Notes: generated by a model from the letters alone, not told the origin. A stretch of DNA of 64,000 nucleotides from Nyssa sinensis (GCA_008638375.1 CM018051.1:29137344-29201343); one strand, 5' to 3'; shown: positions 12,451-25,580, counted from the stretch's first letter. Translations and numbers: made by a program.

Positions 12451-13328
12451 CTGAAAGGGGGGTCCGAACAAAGTCCGGGTAAGCTAATCTAAGCTTGTGA
12501 GCAATTCCAGTATTCGTCATGGTGTTTTTCAATTGGCAGTGGTTTAGTACATAAGAGTTCGTAAAATAGTCACCGCCAATCGTTCATATAATTGAATACA
12601 AGATATATGCATTCCTTAAAACATGTAGCTGTGAAATATTTAAAACATTCAAGCTAAACTTATACATGTGAACTTTAAAACATATAACATATCATGTATT
12701 TCTTAAATAGAGTATATAAAACTCAACATATGCATAATGAAAATGAGAGTAAAAACTTGCTTCCATTTTCAAATCATTTGTCGTCTTATCACTTCCATTA
12801 GTGGAATCCGTTTCGAACCGGAGTCCCATATTACTTATCTATGGAGATATCTCATTTGCCTGGGGGATTAGATCCTGCTACCGGGCATTTCACATGACAA
12901 GTCAATGAGTTACAATAAGAACCCAAAATACTGACTATGTGGTTTTTTGACAGGTCAATGGGATCCGAAGAAACCCAAAATACTGCCTGTGTGCTTATGC
13001 ACCATTATCTTATAAAACATTTTTCATGTGACTTGTCTCATAGATACTTTTCATAAATTCGTAAATAACATTCGTATACTTGAAATAAGCAAATTCAGAA
13101 TATTTAACAATAATTGCATTTTAACTAGACATGCTAAAAAGTATTTGAAGGAAAAACTGTTGCAGAACCCAATCACTAAGCATGTCACAATGAATTTTTA
13201 AAACAGAACAATTAAAAACTGAATCATGTAAATACTGAATTTGAAACTTCAAATACTTCATATCTTATACTTAAAACCCTTTTTAAATCATGGAGTCAAA
13301 TTTTCAATTCAAACACAGGGTTACTCAC
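12451..13328 (-). other. Candidate LTR intron (878 nt)
   Basis: Minus strand: donor AAG|GTGAGTAAC at 13328, acceptor GGACCCCCCTTTCAG at 12451. Confidence 0.5.
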
Positions 13329-13889
13329 CTTGTACTTTTAGTCCTGCTCTATTTGGGTGCTTTGCCCCTGGCTTCCTTTAACCTTTGAAGCCATTCCTGC
13401 AATGTTTCCGTATCTTCCCGTTTCTTAAGCTGTTTAGCGGCTAATTGCTCCTTTGTTATTGTCTTGTAAATAAAGGGGCTTACGCAGCATACTTCATTTG
13501 TTTTAGAAATTCGGATGCGATTTTGAATCAATTGCAGCTGTCTTTCAAGTTGTTCCCGGAAAGCTTGCTGTCTTGGGTCACTTGCCAATTGGGCCCTTGT
13601 CATCATAGGAGTGACTTCCTTTTCTTGGCTCATTTTGTGTTTAATTAATTATCTGTTTAAAACACAATTTATCATGTCAAGAAAAATAGATTTCTACAAT
13701 CATACTCTTCTGGGAGTTCCATTAACTTTAATTTAAAGTTATTTACTTAACATGTTTACGTGTCGTGTCTTTTCGTATTTCATTTCTCGTATTTGCCTCA
13801 GTTTAGTTCTTTGGCAACATTTCAGTTCATAGTCATCTAACAGATGCTATTCATCAAATTTTATGTCTTTTCATTTTAGACATTTCTTT

Positions 13890-14360
13890 AGGTCGAATAG
13901 ACTCTACCATTGAGTCCGGAGTGTTTAAGAAAGTCGGTTTAGACCTTTTCTGATTTCATTTTGGCTTTAGGGGTACCAGGGGTATTTTTGTCATTTTACC
14001 CTCCTTACGTGTCTTTATTTTTCGGGACCCCGTCTCATGTCGTGGACCTCACCATTGGACTCAGAAGGTCCAAAATAGTAAGAATACATTAATAATTTGT
14101 CAATTTTGGTCAAGGGGTATTTTGGTAATTTACCCCTTACATGACTTTATTTTTCGGGCTCCGTCTCGTAAAACGGACCCTATCATTAGTCTCAGAATAT
14201 CCGAAATAGTAAGGATACACTATTCATTTATTAAATTTGGACTTGTTTGACTTGTTTATGGGGTAAGGGCATTTTGGTCATTTTGACATTTTCTAGGGGT
14301 CTTAAATTTTTCGGGACCTCATCTCATGTCGTGGACCTCACCAATGGGCTTAGGGGGTCC
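13890..14360 (-). repeat. Palindromic module series in the minus-strand solo LTR
   Basis: Cores near 13902 (GACTCTACCATTGAGTCC), 14044 (GGACCTCACCATTGGACTC), 14176 and 14335; spacings about 142, 132 and 159 bp. Confidence 0.8.
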
Positions 14361-14506
14361 AAGATAGTAAGGTTACATATATAACTTGTAATTTTTGGAC
14401 AACGGGCCATTTCGGAGTAATTAATTTAATTAATTAAATTTAATTAAATTAATTATAACATGTAATATATATATTATTAATGGGGAATAAAGAATAGGTT
14501 GAATAG

Positions 14507-14532
14507 GATGGCACGCTGGCCAGCGTGCCATC
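14507..14532. repeat. 26-bp perfect palindrome
   Basis: Half-site GATGGCACGCTGG followed directly by its exact reverse complement, with no spacer. It lies at the left edge of the tRNA-like region of the solo LTR. Confidence 0.95.
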
Positions 14533-14539
14533 TCCCTCC

Positions 14540-14725
14540 CCATACATCACAGGATCGAGTCCCACCAGGTGCGGTTGCACCTTTTTAATTTTCGAATTAT
14601 ATACATTATAATATATATATATATATATATATCATGTTTATAAATGGACACATGTGAGCGCGTGGCCGAGTGGAAAAGAGGAGACTTCCCACGCGCGAGG
14701 GTTAGGGATCGAAACCCCGTAGCAA
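14540..14725 (+). other. One or two tRNA-like modules, antisense to the LTR
   Basis: A B-box-like AGGATCGAGTCCCACC at 14551 follows the palindrome. Then a fuller module has GCGTGGCCGAGTGG (Ser/Leu-type A box, 14659-14672) and AGGGATCGAAACCCC (B box, 14704-14718). An AT microsatellite (14610-14632) separates them. Confidence 0.5.
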
Positions 14726-16759
14726 CATTTGCTTCCTTTTTCCTTAATTTTTCATAACACGGTTTATATATAACCGTATACGCCCCTAAACGGCGTCGTT
14801 CCAATAACTCGGTGGCAAGCCCCAAGGCTGCCACCTGTCCTGAGTCCACCCACCGTTTTAAACGGTACACGAGTCGACTCGGTCGTCTTCCCCGAGCGAC
14901 CGACTGAAAACCCTAATTCCCGATTTCCTTTTTCTCCTATTTCGTGCAGTTTGGATCCATGGATCCTTACTGTTTTTGTCCCAAAATGTTTCTAAGAGAT
15001 AATCGAGTAGATTGGCATTCGTTTTGGAGTTTAAAACTCCTTCATATGTTCAGTTTTGGACATGATAGCTGAACCTGTAATAGCCTCGGTTCACACTCGT
15101 TTCTTGACCATTTTTTATGAGGTTTGGCTTGTTGTGATCCCCTCTTCATGGAGATCAAGTTTTCATTTAAATAAACGGCTTAAATCATGAGTTTAGAGGT
15201 TTGGGGTGTAGACCCGAAACCTGCAACTTAACATTTGAGGGCCTTTGTTCATGCTTTTTGGTCGCGGTCACACGTTTTTAACATGTTTGTGTGGTCTAAA
15301 AGAGGTCCCTATACACCAAACCAAGTTTGGTTTCCCTCCGATCAGACCTGCTTGAGCAAGGTCCATTCATGGCCGTGGCTCATGGGTCATGAAATCTTAG
15401 GTGTTTTTAAGCTAGATTTTCATGCTTGTTAAAGTTTAGACGTGTTCTAAACATCATATATACAAAATGGAAGCTTTAAATCAGTTCATATGTAGAGAAA
15501 TTCTAGAGAGGGAATTTTGACAGTTTTGAACATTCTCACCTTTTTGGTTGGTTTTCCTCCTCTTTCTTGCTCTAATCCTTCTTCTCTTCTCTTCAGTTCT
15601 TGTTCTTTTGATTTCTTTAGCAAGAAGAAAGCATGATTTGCATGCTTGGCCTTTATAGAGAAGTGACCGACTCTTCTCACTCCTCCCACCTCTCTCTCTC
15701 TCTACAGCTATCTTTCTCTTTCTACATTCTGAATTCTAGCCCTACATAGACTTCCCATCCCATAATTTCAGCCTTCTCTCTTTCCTACTTTGCATTAATT
15801 TCCCATAGATATTTATACATATTATATACATATATATACATATACACATATATATACAAGACACACACACACATTTGCCGACACACACACACACATTCAC
15901 ATTGTTCACCTCTTCACTTTTCATCTTTTTCATATTTCATTTATTTAATATATATATACATATATACATTTTACATACATTTAATTAATACATATATATA
16001 TATATATATATCAAGTCTTATAATTAATTAATTAATGTAATAATCAATTAATTATATATATATGATTTTCTTCCCTCGTAGTACGTGTCATGTGACCCGG
16101 TATCGCGGGTCGGGATATTACACACAGCTGACCCCTCACGCACATGGCGTGTCACATCCCGAACCCCACCCTACGCGGATGTCGAGGACGTGATGCCAGT
16201 TAGCCGCCACGCGACCAACCGAAGGCAATTTCTGAACTTTCCAGTGAATTGCACTCCGACTGTAGGGTCAGATGCAGCGGAATTTAAAACTTTTTTTTTT
16301 CTTTTTATCACGGGAATGCAACTCATGTATCTACCGTAGGATATGTATCACACAGAGCAAGTCTAAAATCCAACAACTAACAACTCAACCTCAGAGCATA
16401 TCTATAATTCGACATATAACAACAGAGCAGAACTATAATCTCTAGAGTACCGTTTAAATCCATGAGCCATATCTATATTCAGTACATACCAGTCAAGTCA
16501 GTCGTATTACATCACTCACCTGATTAAACAGAATCAATCCTCAATAATCCAGTCTCCACAGATCAGTGCCATCAGATCCAATTGATATCATTCCTGAAAA
16601 ATGTTAGGGAATGGGGTGAGCTTCGAAAAGCCCAATGAGTAACACAGGTTCCCTGTCAAGGGTTTCAAATCCATTTCTTGTTTACAAAGCACAAGGGTAG
16701 TTCAGTTGTTTTTGAAAATAGCAGTCTTATAAATCTACTGTAAATGCAGTTTCAGTAGA

Positions 16760-17616
16760 ATAAAGCAGGACTGCACAAAATAAAACAACAGATCAGGACA
16801 GACAGAACATGACAGACTATATCAAGTATAACCGTGCAGAACAGAACACAACAGGTTAGAACGGAGCAGAACCGAGCAGAGCAGGACATAACAAATCAGA
16901 ACAGGATGAAGCAAAGCACAACAAATCAGAACAAAGCAGGTCAGAATGGAACGGGTCAGAATAAAACGGGTCGAAATAGAACAGGTCAGAACGGATCACA
17001 ATAAAACATAATGGAACGGAACGGAACAGAACATAACAAGTCATAACCGAACAGAACGGAATAAGTCATAGCAAATCATAACCGAACAGAATGGAATAAA
17101 ACATAACAAATCAGAATAAAATAGAACAGAACATAACAGAACGGAGCGGAAACAATATGTCAACCAGAGATACAGGTATCTCATCAACAGAACGGAACAA
17201 GACAAAACTGAGTGGAAACAGTATATCAATCAAGGATACATGTATATCATCAACGGAACGGAACAAGACAAAACTGAGTGGAAACAGTATATTAATCAAG
17301 AATACAAGTATATCATCAACAGAACGAAACGAATCAATATCAATCAGGACGAGTCATATCAAAGCTGAACATGACGGAACAAAATGAAACAGTATCAATC
17401 AGGACAAGTCATATCGGAACTGAACATGACGGAAACAAACGAAACAATATCAATCAGGACAAGTCATATCGGAACTGAACATGACGGAACAAAATGAAAC
17501 ATTACATCAATCAGATTAAGACATATCGAAACTGAACATGTCGGAACAAAACGGAACAATACATCTATCAGAACAAGACATATCGGAATTGAACAGGACG
17601 GAACAACTGGTACAAT
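16760..17616. repeat. Degenerate purine-rich repeat field (GGAAC/AGAAC/CAGGTCAGA words)
   Basis: Short words such as CGGAACAGAAC, ACATAACAAATCAG and ATCAATCAGGACAAGTCATA recur at irregular spacing and grade into the regular 39-bp array to the right. The minus strand is pyrimidine-rich. A second copy is at about 24038-24894 in the partner LTR. Confidence 0.8.
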
Positions 17617-18230
17617 ATCAATCAGGACGGATCAGGACAGAACATATCAAACATAACAAATCAGGACGGATCAGGACGGAACAGATCAAACATAACGAAA
17701 CAGAACGGATTAGGACGGAACAGATCAGACATAACAAATCAGGACGGAACAGATCAGACATAACAAATCAGGACGGATCAGGACGGAACAGATCAGACAT
17801 GACAAATTAGGACGGATCAGGACGGAACAGATCAGACATAACAAATCAGGACGAATCAGGACAGAAAAGATCAGACATAACAAATCAGGACGGATCAGGA
17901 TGGAACAGATCAGACATAACAAATCAGGACGGATCAGGACGGAACAGATCAGACATAACAAATCAGGACGGAACAGATCAGACATAATAAATCAGGACGG
18001 ATCAGGACGGAACAGATCAGACATAACAAATCAGGACAGATTAGGACGGAACAGATCAGACATAACAAATCAGGACGGATCAGGACGGAACAGATCAAAC
18101 ATAATAAATCAGGACGGATCAGGACGGAACAGATCAGACATAACAAATCAGGACGGATCAGGACGGAACAGATCAGATATAACAAATCAGGACGGATCAG
18201 GACAGAACAGATCAGACAGATCAAACAGAA
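17617..18230. repeat. 39-bp tandem repeat array, 3' LTR copy
   Basis: The unit starts GGATCAGGACGGAACAGATC and continues AGACATAACAAATCAGGAC; shortened units lacking the first ten bases are interspersed. About 15 units are present, with scattered single-base variants. Since 39 is a multiple of three and units lack stops, both strands give long false open frames. The array lies inside the candidate LTR intron. Confidence 0.93.
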
Positions 18231-18445
18231 CAGGTCAGGACAAAACAGATCAAACAAAACAGGTCAGACAGATCAAACAGAACAGGTCAGGACAGATCAA
18301 ACAGAACAGGTCAGACAGATCAAACAGAACAGGTCAGGACAGATCAAACAGAACGGGTCAGGCAAATCAACAGAACAGATCAGAACAGATTAGACATAAC
18401 AGTTAGTTAAACACGTTCTTTTGAAACGGTATTTAAAGGAGTACA

Positions 18446-18655
18446 GTCAAAACATCAGAGTGACAGAACAGATCAGTTAAAACATCATAGTAACAGAACA
18501 GGTCAGTTAAAACATCAGAGTAACAGAACAAATCAGTTAAAACATCAGAATAACAGAACATGTCAGTTAAAACATCAGAGTAACAGAACAGATCAGTTAA
18601 AACATCAAAATAACAGAACAGATCAGTTAAAACATCAGAATAACAGAACAGATCA
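18446..18655. repeat. 30-bp tandem repeat array, 3' LTR copy
   Basis: About seven units built on AACATCAGAGTAACAGAACA followed by GATCAGTTAA. It is distinct from the 39-bp array and separated from it by about 200 bp. Confidence 0.9.
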
Positions 18656-20729
18656 GTAATGAGCAGAGCAGAACAATATAACAGAATAAACAGTACAGTA
18701 TGCACAGATTAAACAGTGCAGTATGCTCATATAATGCTCAAGACTGAGGTTGTAGCAAGAGTCAGTTGTTCTTTCAGTAAAAACAGTGATAGGTTTATTT
18801 CAGTGCAGAACGGAGGAATCAGACAGAGTAAAAATCATGCATTTGAGTAAGGGCATGAAATCAGTGTATCAGATAAAACAGTGCAGTACAATATTTAAAA
18901 TACAGTAACTAGACGGTGTACTTATACACCAAGTCAGAAGTTCCAGGTTACTCACAAACTGTTACGGTTATCTCCTTGCGCAAACAATCCGATAACCTCC
19001 AGATACGTCAGGCATCTCCATGTATATCCTGAACAATAATCATCAATCATATACAGATCAGAACTCATCCATTCAGGTCTTATTTGTCATCTTAGGTATC
19101 TATCGGTTTACCTAAGATAGCCTAGTAGCCTATCGCCCTCTCATCGGGTTTCATCCGGGGCTATTTTATTCTTAAATTAGGCTTAGCAGTCATCAGGATT
19201 ATAACCTAAGTCATTAGACTTCAATTGTTATCAGTCGGTTACTTATTCAGTCTTAGGGGCAAAACGGTCATTTGTCACTTTTGCCCCGGACCCCTGTCAA
19301 GGTCCTCAGAATGGTCTTTATATCTTAAATATAAAGTTATACGTCTTTTGGACTCCAGTCATTATCAGTTAGGTTCTTATTTTAGCGATAGGGGCAAAAT
19401 GGTAATTTTGCCATTCTTACCCCGGACCTTATCATGGTCCTCAGAATGTCCCAAATATCTTGTACATAATTTTCTAAGTCCTTTGGACTTCGTTTGGTAT
19501 CTGTTTTTGGTCATCGGGACACATTAGTCGTTTCTCGTTTTACGCGTTAACTGTTCCGGAGTCTCATTTAGCCCTTCAGTGTTCATAATTATCCCTATGA
19601 TAATTTATCAGATCAGTTTGACCTTTTTTTGACCTCTACCTTACACTTACTGTGCTCAGGGGTATTTTGGTCATTTTACGTTTTGTAAGATTCCGACTCC
19701 GAATCATTATTTAATCATGTTTACAGTCTCACCAGTATCTGGGCTTCTATCGCTATCAATTTCGTCCCAATCGGACTTCATTTGGGCTTCGTACAGTATC
19801 AGGGGTAATTTGGTAATTTCACGTGTCATATTTTTCGGCACGTCAGTTCATAAAATGGACCTCACCATTGGGTCCAGAGTGTTCGACATAATTAAGTTGG
19901 ACTATCTGTTATGTTCAATTGACCCTGGGAAGCATCAGGGGCAGTATGGTCATTTACACTTTATGTGTCTGTATTGTTCGGGACTTCAGTTCGTTAAACG
20001 GACCTCACCGTTGAGTTCAGAACGCCCGACATAGTCAAAATAGACTGTCTTTTATTTTTATTTGGGCCTAGGTACCCTCAGGGGCAGTACAGTCATTTGT
20101 CACTTACAGGTCTGTATTTTTCGGTACATAATTTCCCAGTTTGGACTGTACCATTGAGTCCAGAGTACTTGAAATGGTGGAAATACACTATTTATTTGCT
20201 TTATTTGGACTCCGTTTGACATATTAAATGTCTAGGGGTAAAATCGTAATTTTACCTATTTAATAAAATAATTAAATAATTATTTTATTATTTAATTAAT
20301 TTTCCAGGGGCTTAAATGAATAATTTCTCAATGTTCTGGGCCACAGTACAATTTCCCAAATTAGTGGGGGTTAATCCGTAATTTTCAGAAATATTTGGGG
20401 GGTTAAATATAAATTTCATTAAATTAGGGTTCAAACCAAACGGTTCTAGGGTTCGGTGGGCTGAACCGGTTCAAATCACTGTGAACCATCCGGTTTGGTG
20501 ACCCTCAGAAAATCGGGATAACATATCCCTCTTATCCCAAATCGTTCCTTATCCGTATACAGGTTTAGCCCAAAATCAGATTTTAATTTCTTAGCCCCGT
20601 ATCCAAACAGGTGAAATCAAATTTTAATTTAAAACAATTAGCCTCAAAACGGTGCCGTCCAACTAAAGCCCTTTTGAGCAATGGGTCGGGTCCCGACCCG
20701 AACCCGAAATTGACCCGAACCGTGTCCGG

Positions 20730-20765
20730 TACTGTTCATCGTCTTCCTCACGACGATGAACAGTA
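20730..20765. repeat. 14-bp-stem hairpin in the giant LTR (left copy)
   Basis: Arms TACTGTTCATCGTC and GACGATGAACAGTA are exactly complementary around the 8-base loop TTCCTCAC. The same hairpin is preserved at 28090-28125 although flanking bases differ between the two LTRs. Confidence 0.85.
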
Positions 20766-21847
20766 ACCCTAGTTTCCAGTTTTCTTTTCCTTCATTTTCG
20801 TAGAGTTCCCAACACCGATTCTCTCTGCCATCCATCCCAAAACATTTCTGGGAATCAAGCCAACAATTTGGCATTCGTTTTGAGCTTCGAATTTAGCTCA
20901 AATGCTTGGTTCAGGTGGGAATAACCGAACCTGTAACTGGCTAGTAAACCCTCAATTCACCATCAAATCTTGCGTGGTTTAGCCCAAACTGATCCTCGTG
21001 ACATGTAGATTTAATCCCCATTCTAAAAATCCAGTTTAATTGAGTTTTAGGTGAGGTTGGGTTTTAAACCCGAACCTGCAACTTCGGTTTTGAGGGTCTT
21101 AACTCGAGCGTTGGGGTCGTGGTCTAGGGTTTTTAGAACCCTCTTGAGGTCTAGATTATGTCTTGACCAACCAAACTTGGTTCGGTCGAGGTTGTTTCAG
21201 AACTGTATCTATGGAGGTCATCCATGGCGGTCTGTGTGTGGCTCATGGTTTTGGGGCCTATCCGACCCTCCCAGTTAACTTATATTAGTTCCTAGACCTC
21301 ACAGTAGTTCGTACATACAGTTTATATGGCCTACAAATGACTGGAAACAGTAAGAAAAAGAAAAGGAAATTTTCTAGGTTTTCATGGCATTTACCTTGGT
21401 CGACCACGGCTCCCTCATTCATGGCTCAGTATGGGGTCCTCGATGGTGCCTCAGTTCAGTCATGCATCTCAGTCCTCTATTCCCTTCTTTTGCTTCTTCA
21501 TGGAACACCCTCATGCATAGACCATGGATATACACATCACCCTCACATGGGTTCTCTCTCCCTCAACAGATCAGTCCTCCCAACAGTTTTTGATTTCTGA
21601 ATATTTAGTTCACACACTTGTTGTTGTAGAGATCCCCAGTTCATGTGTATATTAGTGTACACTTATACACATACATAATCATACATGTAGGGTCTAGGTC
21701 TAATTGTAGACCTTGAGATGTGATGATGAGGCTGAAGTGTAGGGGTTTAGGTCATGATGGAGGTTTTGCATGTAACCTCATTGGTCAGTTTGGGAGGTGG
21801 CCCCACCAGAATTCTGATTTATATACCTTTCATTGTATATTTGTACA

Positions 21848-21935
21848 CAAAGACAGTAGTAACCTAGTTGGTTATTTTTTGGATGAAGTTTCTTTTCACT
21901 CAAAGGTCAAGGGTTCAATTCCCTTGGCCTCCCAT
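21848..21935 (+). other. tRNA-like A/B-box module, antisense to the LTR (left copy)
   Basis: An A-box-like GTAACCTAGTTGGTTA is followed about 50 bases later by GGGTTCAATTCCC, a good Pol III B box in a 4-5-bp TΨC-arm setting (AAGGGTTCAATTCCCTT). The whole does not fold as a complete tRNA by eye. It could be a SINE remnant. Confidence 0.5.
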
Positions 21936-22346
21936 TTGGCCATTTTTCCCATATTTTCGGTTAAGGCCACGTTTGGTTGCACAGAAATTCAGTTTCAGTA
22001 TTTCCTTCATAACTTTCATTCCGTAACTCCTTTTTCGACACGGTTTGTTCCGGGAGTTTCATATTTCAGTTATCTTCAGTGTCAGAGGTTCCGTGTCATT
22101 TATTAAACATTCGGGATTTTTCGAGTTAGCTAATTCGGATTTCGTTAGTGTTAAAGCGGTGTTATTTCGCCGAATTAATCAGTAATTGGATTCGGGTATT
22201 TTACCCTTTTCCTCCAGACATATTTAATTATTTTATCGGTCTATCATGACCGTCGGGATTATGATTAATTCCCTAGATCATTCTATGAGCCAGTATTAAT
22301 TAATAATTAATGACTAATTATTAATTACACAAAGTCAGGGTGTTAC

Positions 22347-22360
22347 ATCCTACCCCTCTT
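22347..22360 (-). other. PPT of the giant-LTR element
   Basis: On the minus strand GAAGAGGGGTAGGA lies directly before TGTAACACCC, the start of the 3' LTR. It is preceded by TTTTGAGGACAAAACTTTTC, wording typical of the end of plant gypsy internal regions. Confidence 0.85.
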
Positions 22361-23409
22361 CAGAAAAGTTTTGTCCTCAAAACTTAGTTGGTCATATCGG
22401 AAAAACAGCCATCTGTCAGTCAGGTTTATCCATAAAGGAATCTAACATTCGGTAATTCTATAAAAGTTTCAAGGCTTATCCGTAATCACTTTTACTGACA
22501 TGTCTCCAATTGGCATCAGTTGTCAATTCCCAAATTTTACAGATGTCAGGTCAGATCCAGTAAACCCACAATGAGGCTTTTATCATGCCATAGGAGACAA
22601 AGCAAAGCTGAATCTCGTAACAGAACAGGTCAACTTTATAGAATGTTCTCACAGAAACACGAGAGATGGTTGCCTAATTAAAGGTCGGAGCAAGACACTT
22701 GACTGCAAATTCTCCAAAGGATGACAGTTGGAGTGAAAGTGTATAGTCTCAATGAGATCAACAGAAACAGGCTGGTCATATCTAGGAGGTCCTATCGTCA
22801 TATTCTCCCTTTCTAATTCGTCTATCGGATCATCATATCATTCCAGATTTTGCTCTCTATCGAGAAGATATTTTATATCAGTTTCACACAGATTCTATGT
22901 CAGATACAGATATTCCCATTTGGTTAGATTGTACAACCATAATGGTATAATCTCTTCAAGATTTGATCATCAGACCCATATTACATCAGATCAACAAGGC
23001 GATCTTCCTCAAATAGGCAGAAATCATCTACTAAGATCACTTAATCACATATGACCCCACAAGTGATCCATCTGATATCCCTAGTCACAAACATCATTAC
23101 TAGGGTTAACAGATACACAGTCATTTTCCTTTTGGTTGCTATGTCCATAATCATTCGTATGGACATGTCTCCAAGTATCACGAGTCTACAACCTCAAATC
23201 ACACCGGTTCAGATCAGATTCAGAAAATTCAGTCCTCAGATACCTTAATTCCACGTCAGATCTCCAAAAGTGGAACTCAGTATTTATGGCTCAGGTACTC
23301 TGTGGTCCTTAATTCATAACCTAATGCTCTGATATTGCTCTGTGATACTAGTTGATCTCCAAAATTTCACCAACTTCAGTTATGAGAATCTTAATTATCT
23401 CCAACCTTT
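22361..23409 (-). mobile_element. Non-coding interior of the giant-LTR element
   Basis: About 1.05 kb between PPT and PBS. Neither strand holds a frame resembling gag, protease, RT, RNase H or integrase; the longest frames are about 100 codons without motifs. A stretch at 22725-22767 (plus strand) matches 56142-56180 in the gene-fragment cluster with a few transitions. The absence of coding sequence together with intact priming sites makes this a non-autonomous derivative. Confidence 0.85.
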
Positions 23410-23421
23410 GCTCTGATACCA
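23410..23421 (-). other. Primer binding site (initiator-Met tRNA type)
   Basis: On the minus strand GTGACA (LTR end) is followed by GAG and then TGGTATCAGAGC, the classic plant Met-tRNA PBS. It fixes the orientation of the element. Confidence 0.92.
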
Positions 23422-24894
23422 CTCTGTCACATCCCGAACCCCACCCTACGCGGATGTCGAGGACGTGATGCCAGTTAGCCGCCACGCGACCAACCGAAGG
23501 CAATTTCTGAACTTTCCAGTGAATTGCACTCCGACTGTAGGGTCAGATGCAGCGGAATTTAAAACTTTTTTTTTTTTTCTTTTTATCACGGGAATGCAAC
23601 TCATGTATCTACCGTAGGATATGTATCACACAGAGCAAGTCTAAAATCCAACAACTAACAACTCAACCTCAGAGCATATCTATAATTCGACATATAACAA
23701 CAGAGCAGAACTATAATCTCTAGAGTACCGTTTAAATCCATGAGCCATATCTATATTCAGTACATACCAGTCAAGTCAGTCGTATTACATCACTCACCTG
23801 ATTAAACAGAATCAATCCTCAATAATCCAGTCTCCACAGATCAGTGCCATCAGATCCAATTGATATCATTCCTGAAAAATGTTAGGGAATGGGGTGAGCT
23901 TCGAAAAGCCCAATGAGTAACACAGGTTCCCTGTCAAGGGTTTCAAATCCATTTCTTGTTTACAAAGCACAAGGGTAGTTCAGTTGTTTTTGAAAATAGC
24001 AGTCTTATAAATCTACTGTAAATGTAGTTTCAGTAGAATAAAGCAGGACTGCACAAAATAAAACAACAGATCAGGACAGACAGAACATGACAGACTATAT
24101 CAAGTATAACCGTGCAGAACAGAACACAACAGGTTAGAACGGAGCAGAACCGAGCAGAGCAGGACATAACAAATCAGAACAGGATGAAGCAAAGCACAAC
24201 AAATCAGAACAAAGCAGGTCAGAATGGAACGGGTCAGAATAAAACGGGTCAAAATAGAACAGGTCAGAACGGATCACAATAAAACATAATAGAACGGAAC
24301 GGAACAGAACATAACAAGTCATAACCGAACAGAACGGAATAAGTCATAGCAAATCATAACCGAACAGAATGGAATAAAACATAACAAATCAGAATAAAAT
24401 AGAACAGAACATAACAGAACGGAGCGGAAACAATATGTCAACCAGAGATACAGGTATCTCATCAACAGAACGGAACAAGACAAAACTGAGTGGAAACAGT
24501 ATATCAATCAAGGATACATGTATATCATCAACGGAACGGAACAAGACAAAACTGAGTGGAAACAGTATATTAATCAAGGATACAAGTATATCATCAACGG
24601 AACGAAACGAATCAATATCAATCAGGACGAGTCATATCAAAGCTGAACATGACGGAACAAAATGAAACAGTATCAATCAGGACAAGTCATATCGGAACTG
24701 AACATGACGGAAACAAACGAAACAGTATCAATCAGGACAAGTCATATCGGAACTGAACATGACGGAACAAAATGAAACATTACATCAATCAGATTAAGAC
24801 ATATCGAAACTGAACATGTCGGAACAAAACGGAACAATACATCTATCAGAACAAGACATATCAGAATTGAACAGGACGGAACAACTGGTACAAT

Positions 24895-25580
24895 ATCAAC
24901 CAGGACGGATCAGGACAGAACATATCAAACATAACAAATCAGGACGGATCAGGACGGAACAGATCAAACATAACGAAACAGAACGGATTAGGACGGAACA
25001 GATCAGACATAACAAATCAGGACGGATCAGGACGGAACAGATCAGACATAACAAATCAGGACAGATCAAGACGGAACAGATCAGACATAACAAATCAGGA
25101 CGGATCAGGATGGAACAGATCAGACATAACAAATCAGGACGGATCAGGACGGAACAGATCAGACATAACAAATCAGGACGGAACAGATCAGACATAATAA
25201 ATCAGGACGAATCAGGACGGAACAGATCAGACATAACAAATCAGGACGGATCAGGATGGAACAGATCAGACATAACAAATCAGGACGGATCAGGACGGAA
25301 CAGATCAGACATAACAAATCAGGACGGAACAGATCAGACATAATAAATCAGGACGGATCAGGACGGAAAAGATCAGACATAACAAATCAGGACGGATCAG
25401 GACGGAACAGATCAGACATAACAAATCAGGACAGATCAGGACGGAACAGATCAGACATAATAAATCAGGACGGATCAGGACGGAACAGATCAGACATAAC
25501 AAATCAGGACGGATCAGGACGGAACAGATCAGATATAACAAATCAGGACGGATCAGGACGGAACAGATCAGACAGATCAA
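24895..25580. repeat. 39-bp tandem repeat array, 5' LTR copy
   Basis: Same unit as at 17617-18230 but longer by about two units and with a different order of variant units, showing array turnover since insertion while flanking DNA stayed nearly identical. Confidence 0.93.

Larger units (their letters stand above)
12013..16122 (-). mobile_element. Solo LTR, Tekay type, 4110 bp, TSD CACAG
   Basis: It opens TGTCACGACCCGAAACCC and closes GGGTCGGGATATTACA (minus strand TGTAATATCCCGACCC to GTCGTGACA). Perfect TSDs CACAG lie at 12008-12012 and 16123-16127. It is inserted in the Tat/Athila-type LTR. Inside are four palindromic modules (about 13890-14360), a 26-bp perfect palindrome (14507-14532), tRNA-like modules (14540-14720), AT microsatellites near 15950-16075 and candidate splice sites (12451 and 13328). 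No internal coding region is present. Confidence 0.92.
16594..18955 (-). other. Candidate LTR intron (2362 nt) holding the tandem arrays
   Basis: Minus strand: donor TTT|GTGAGTAACC at 18955 (weaker exon side), acceptor CCTAACATTTTTCAG at 16594. Hairpin GGGCTT-TTCG-AAGCTC upstream of the acceptor. The second copy is 23872-26315. Confidence 0.5.
16150..22346 (-). mobile_element. 3' LTR of the giant-LTR element (6197 bp)
   Basis: This LTR adjoins the PPT. Reading the plus strand it contains the GGGATGTGACA-type end, a candidate intron (16594-18955) filled with tandem repeats, the module-like region (about 19260-20180), GGGTCGGGTCCC and AACCGG motifs (20400-20720), a conserved hairpin (20730-20765), a tRNA-like module (21848-21935) and the terminal TGTTACA. 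Open frames of 60-170 codons arise because repeat units are multiples of three bases; I do not regard them as genes. Confidence 0.93.

Noticed and set aside
17538..18406. Long open frames on both strands reading RNRSDITNQDGSG or LICSVLIRPDLLC repeats
   Set aside because: They result from a 39-bp repeat without stop codons. Both strands are open at once and both LTR copies differ in unit number. Not genes.
19225..20034. Two ~100-codon frames conserved in both giant LTRs (19225-19527, 19717-20034 and copies at 26585, 27077)
   Set aside because: Conservation only reflects recent identity of the LTRs. The frames cover the module region and contain no protein-like motifs.
22361..23409. Residual integrase or RT in the giant-LTR interior
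   Set aside because: No catalytic or zinc-binding motifs on either strand; only the pre-PPT wording is shared with coding elements.
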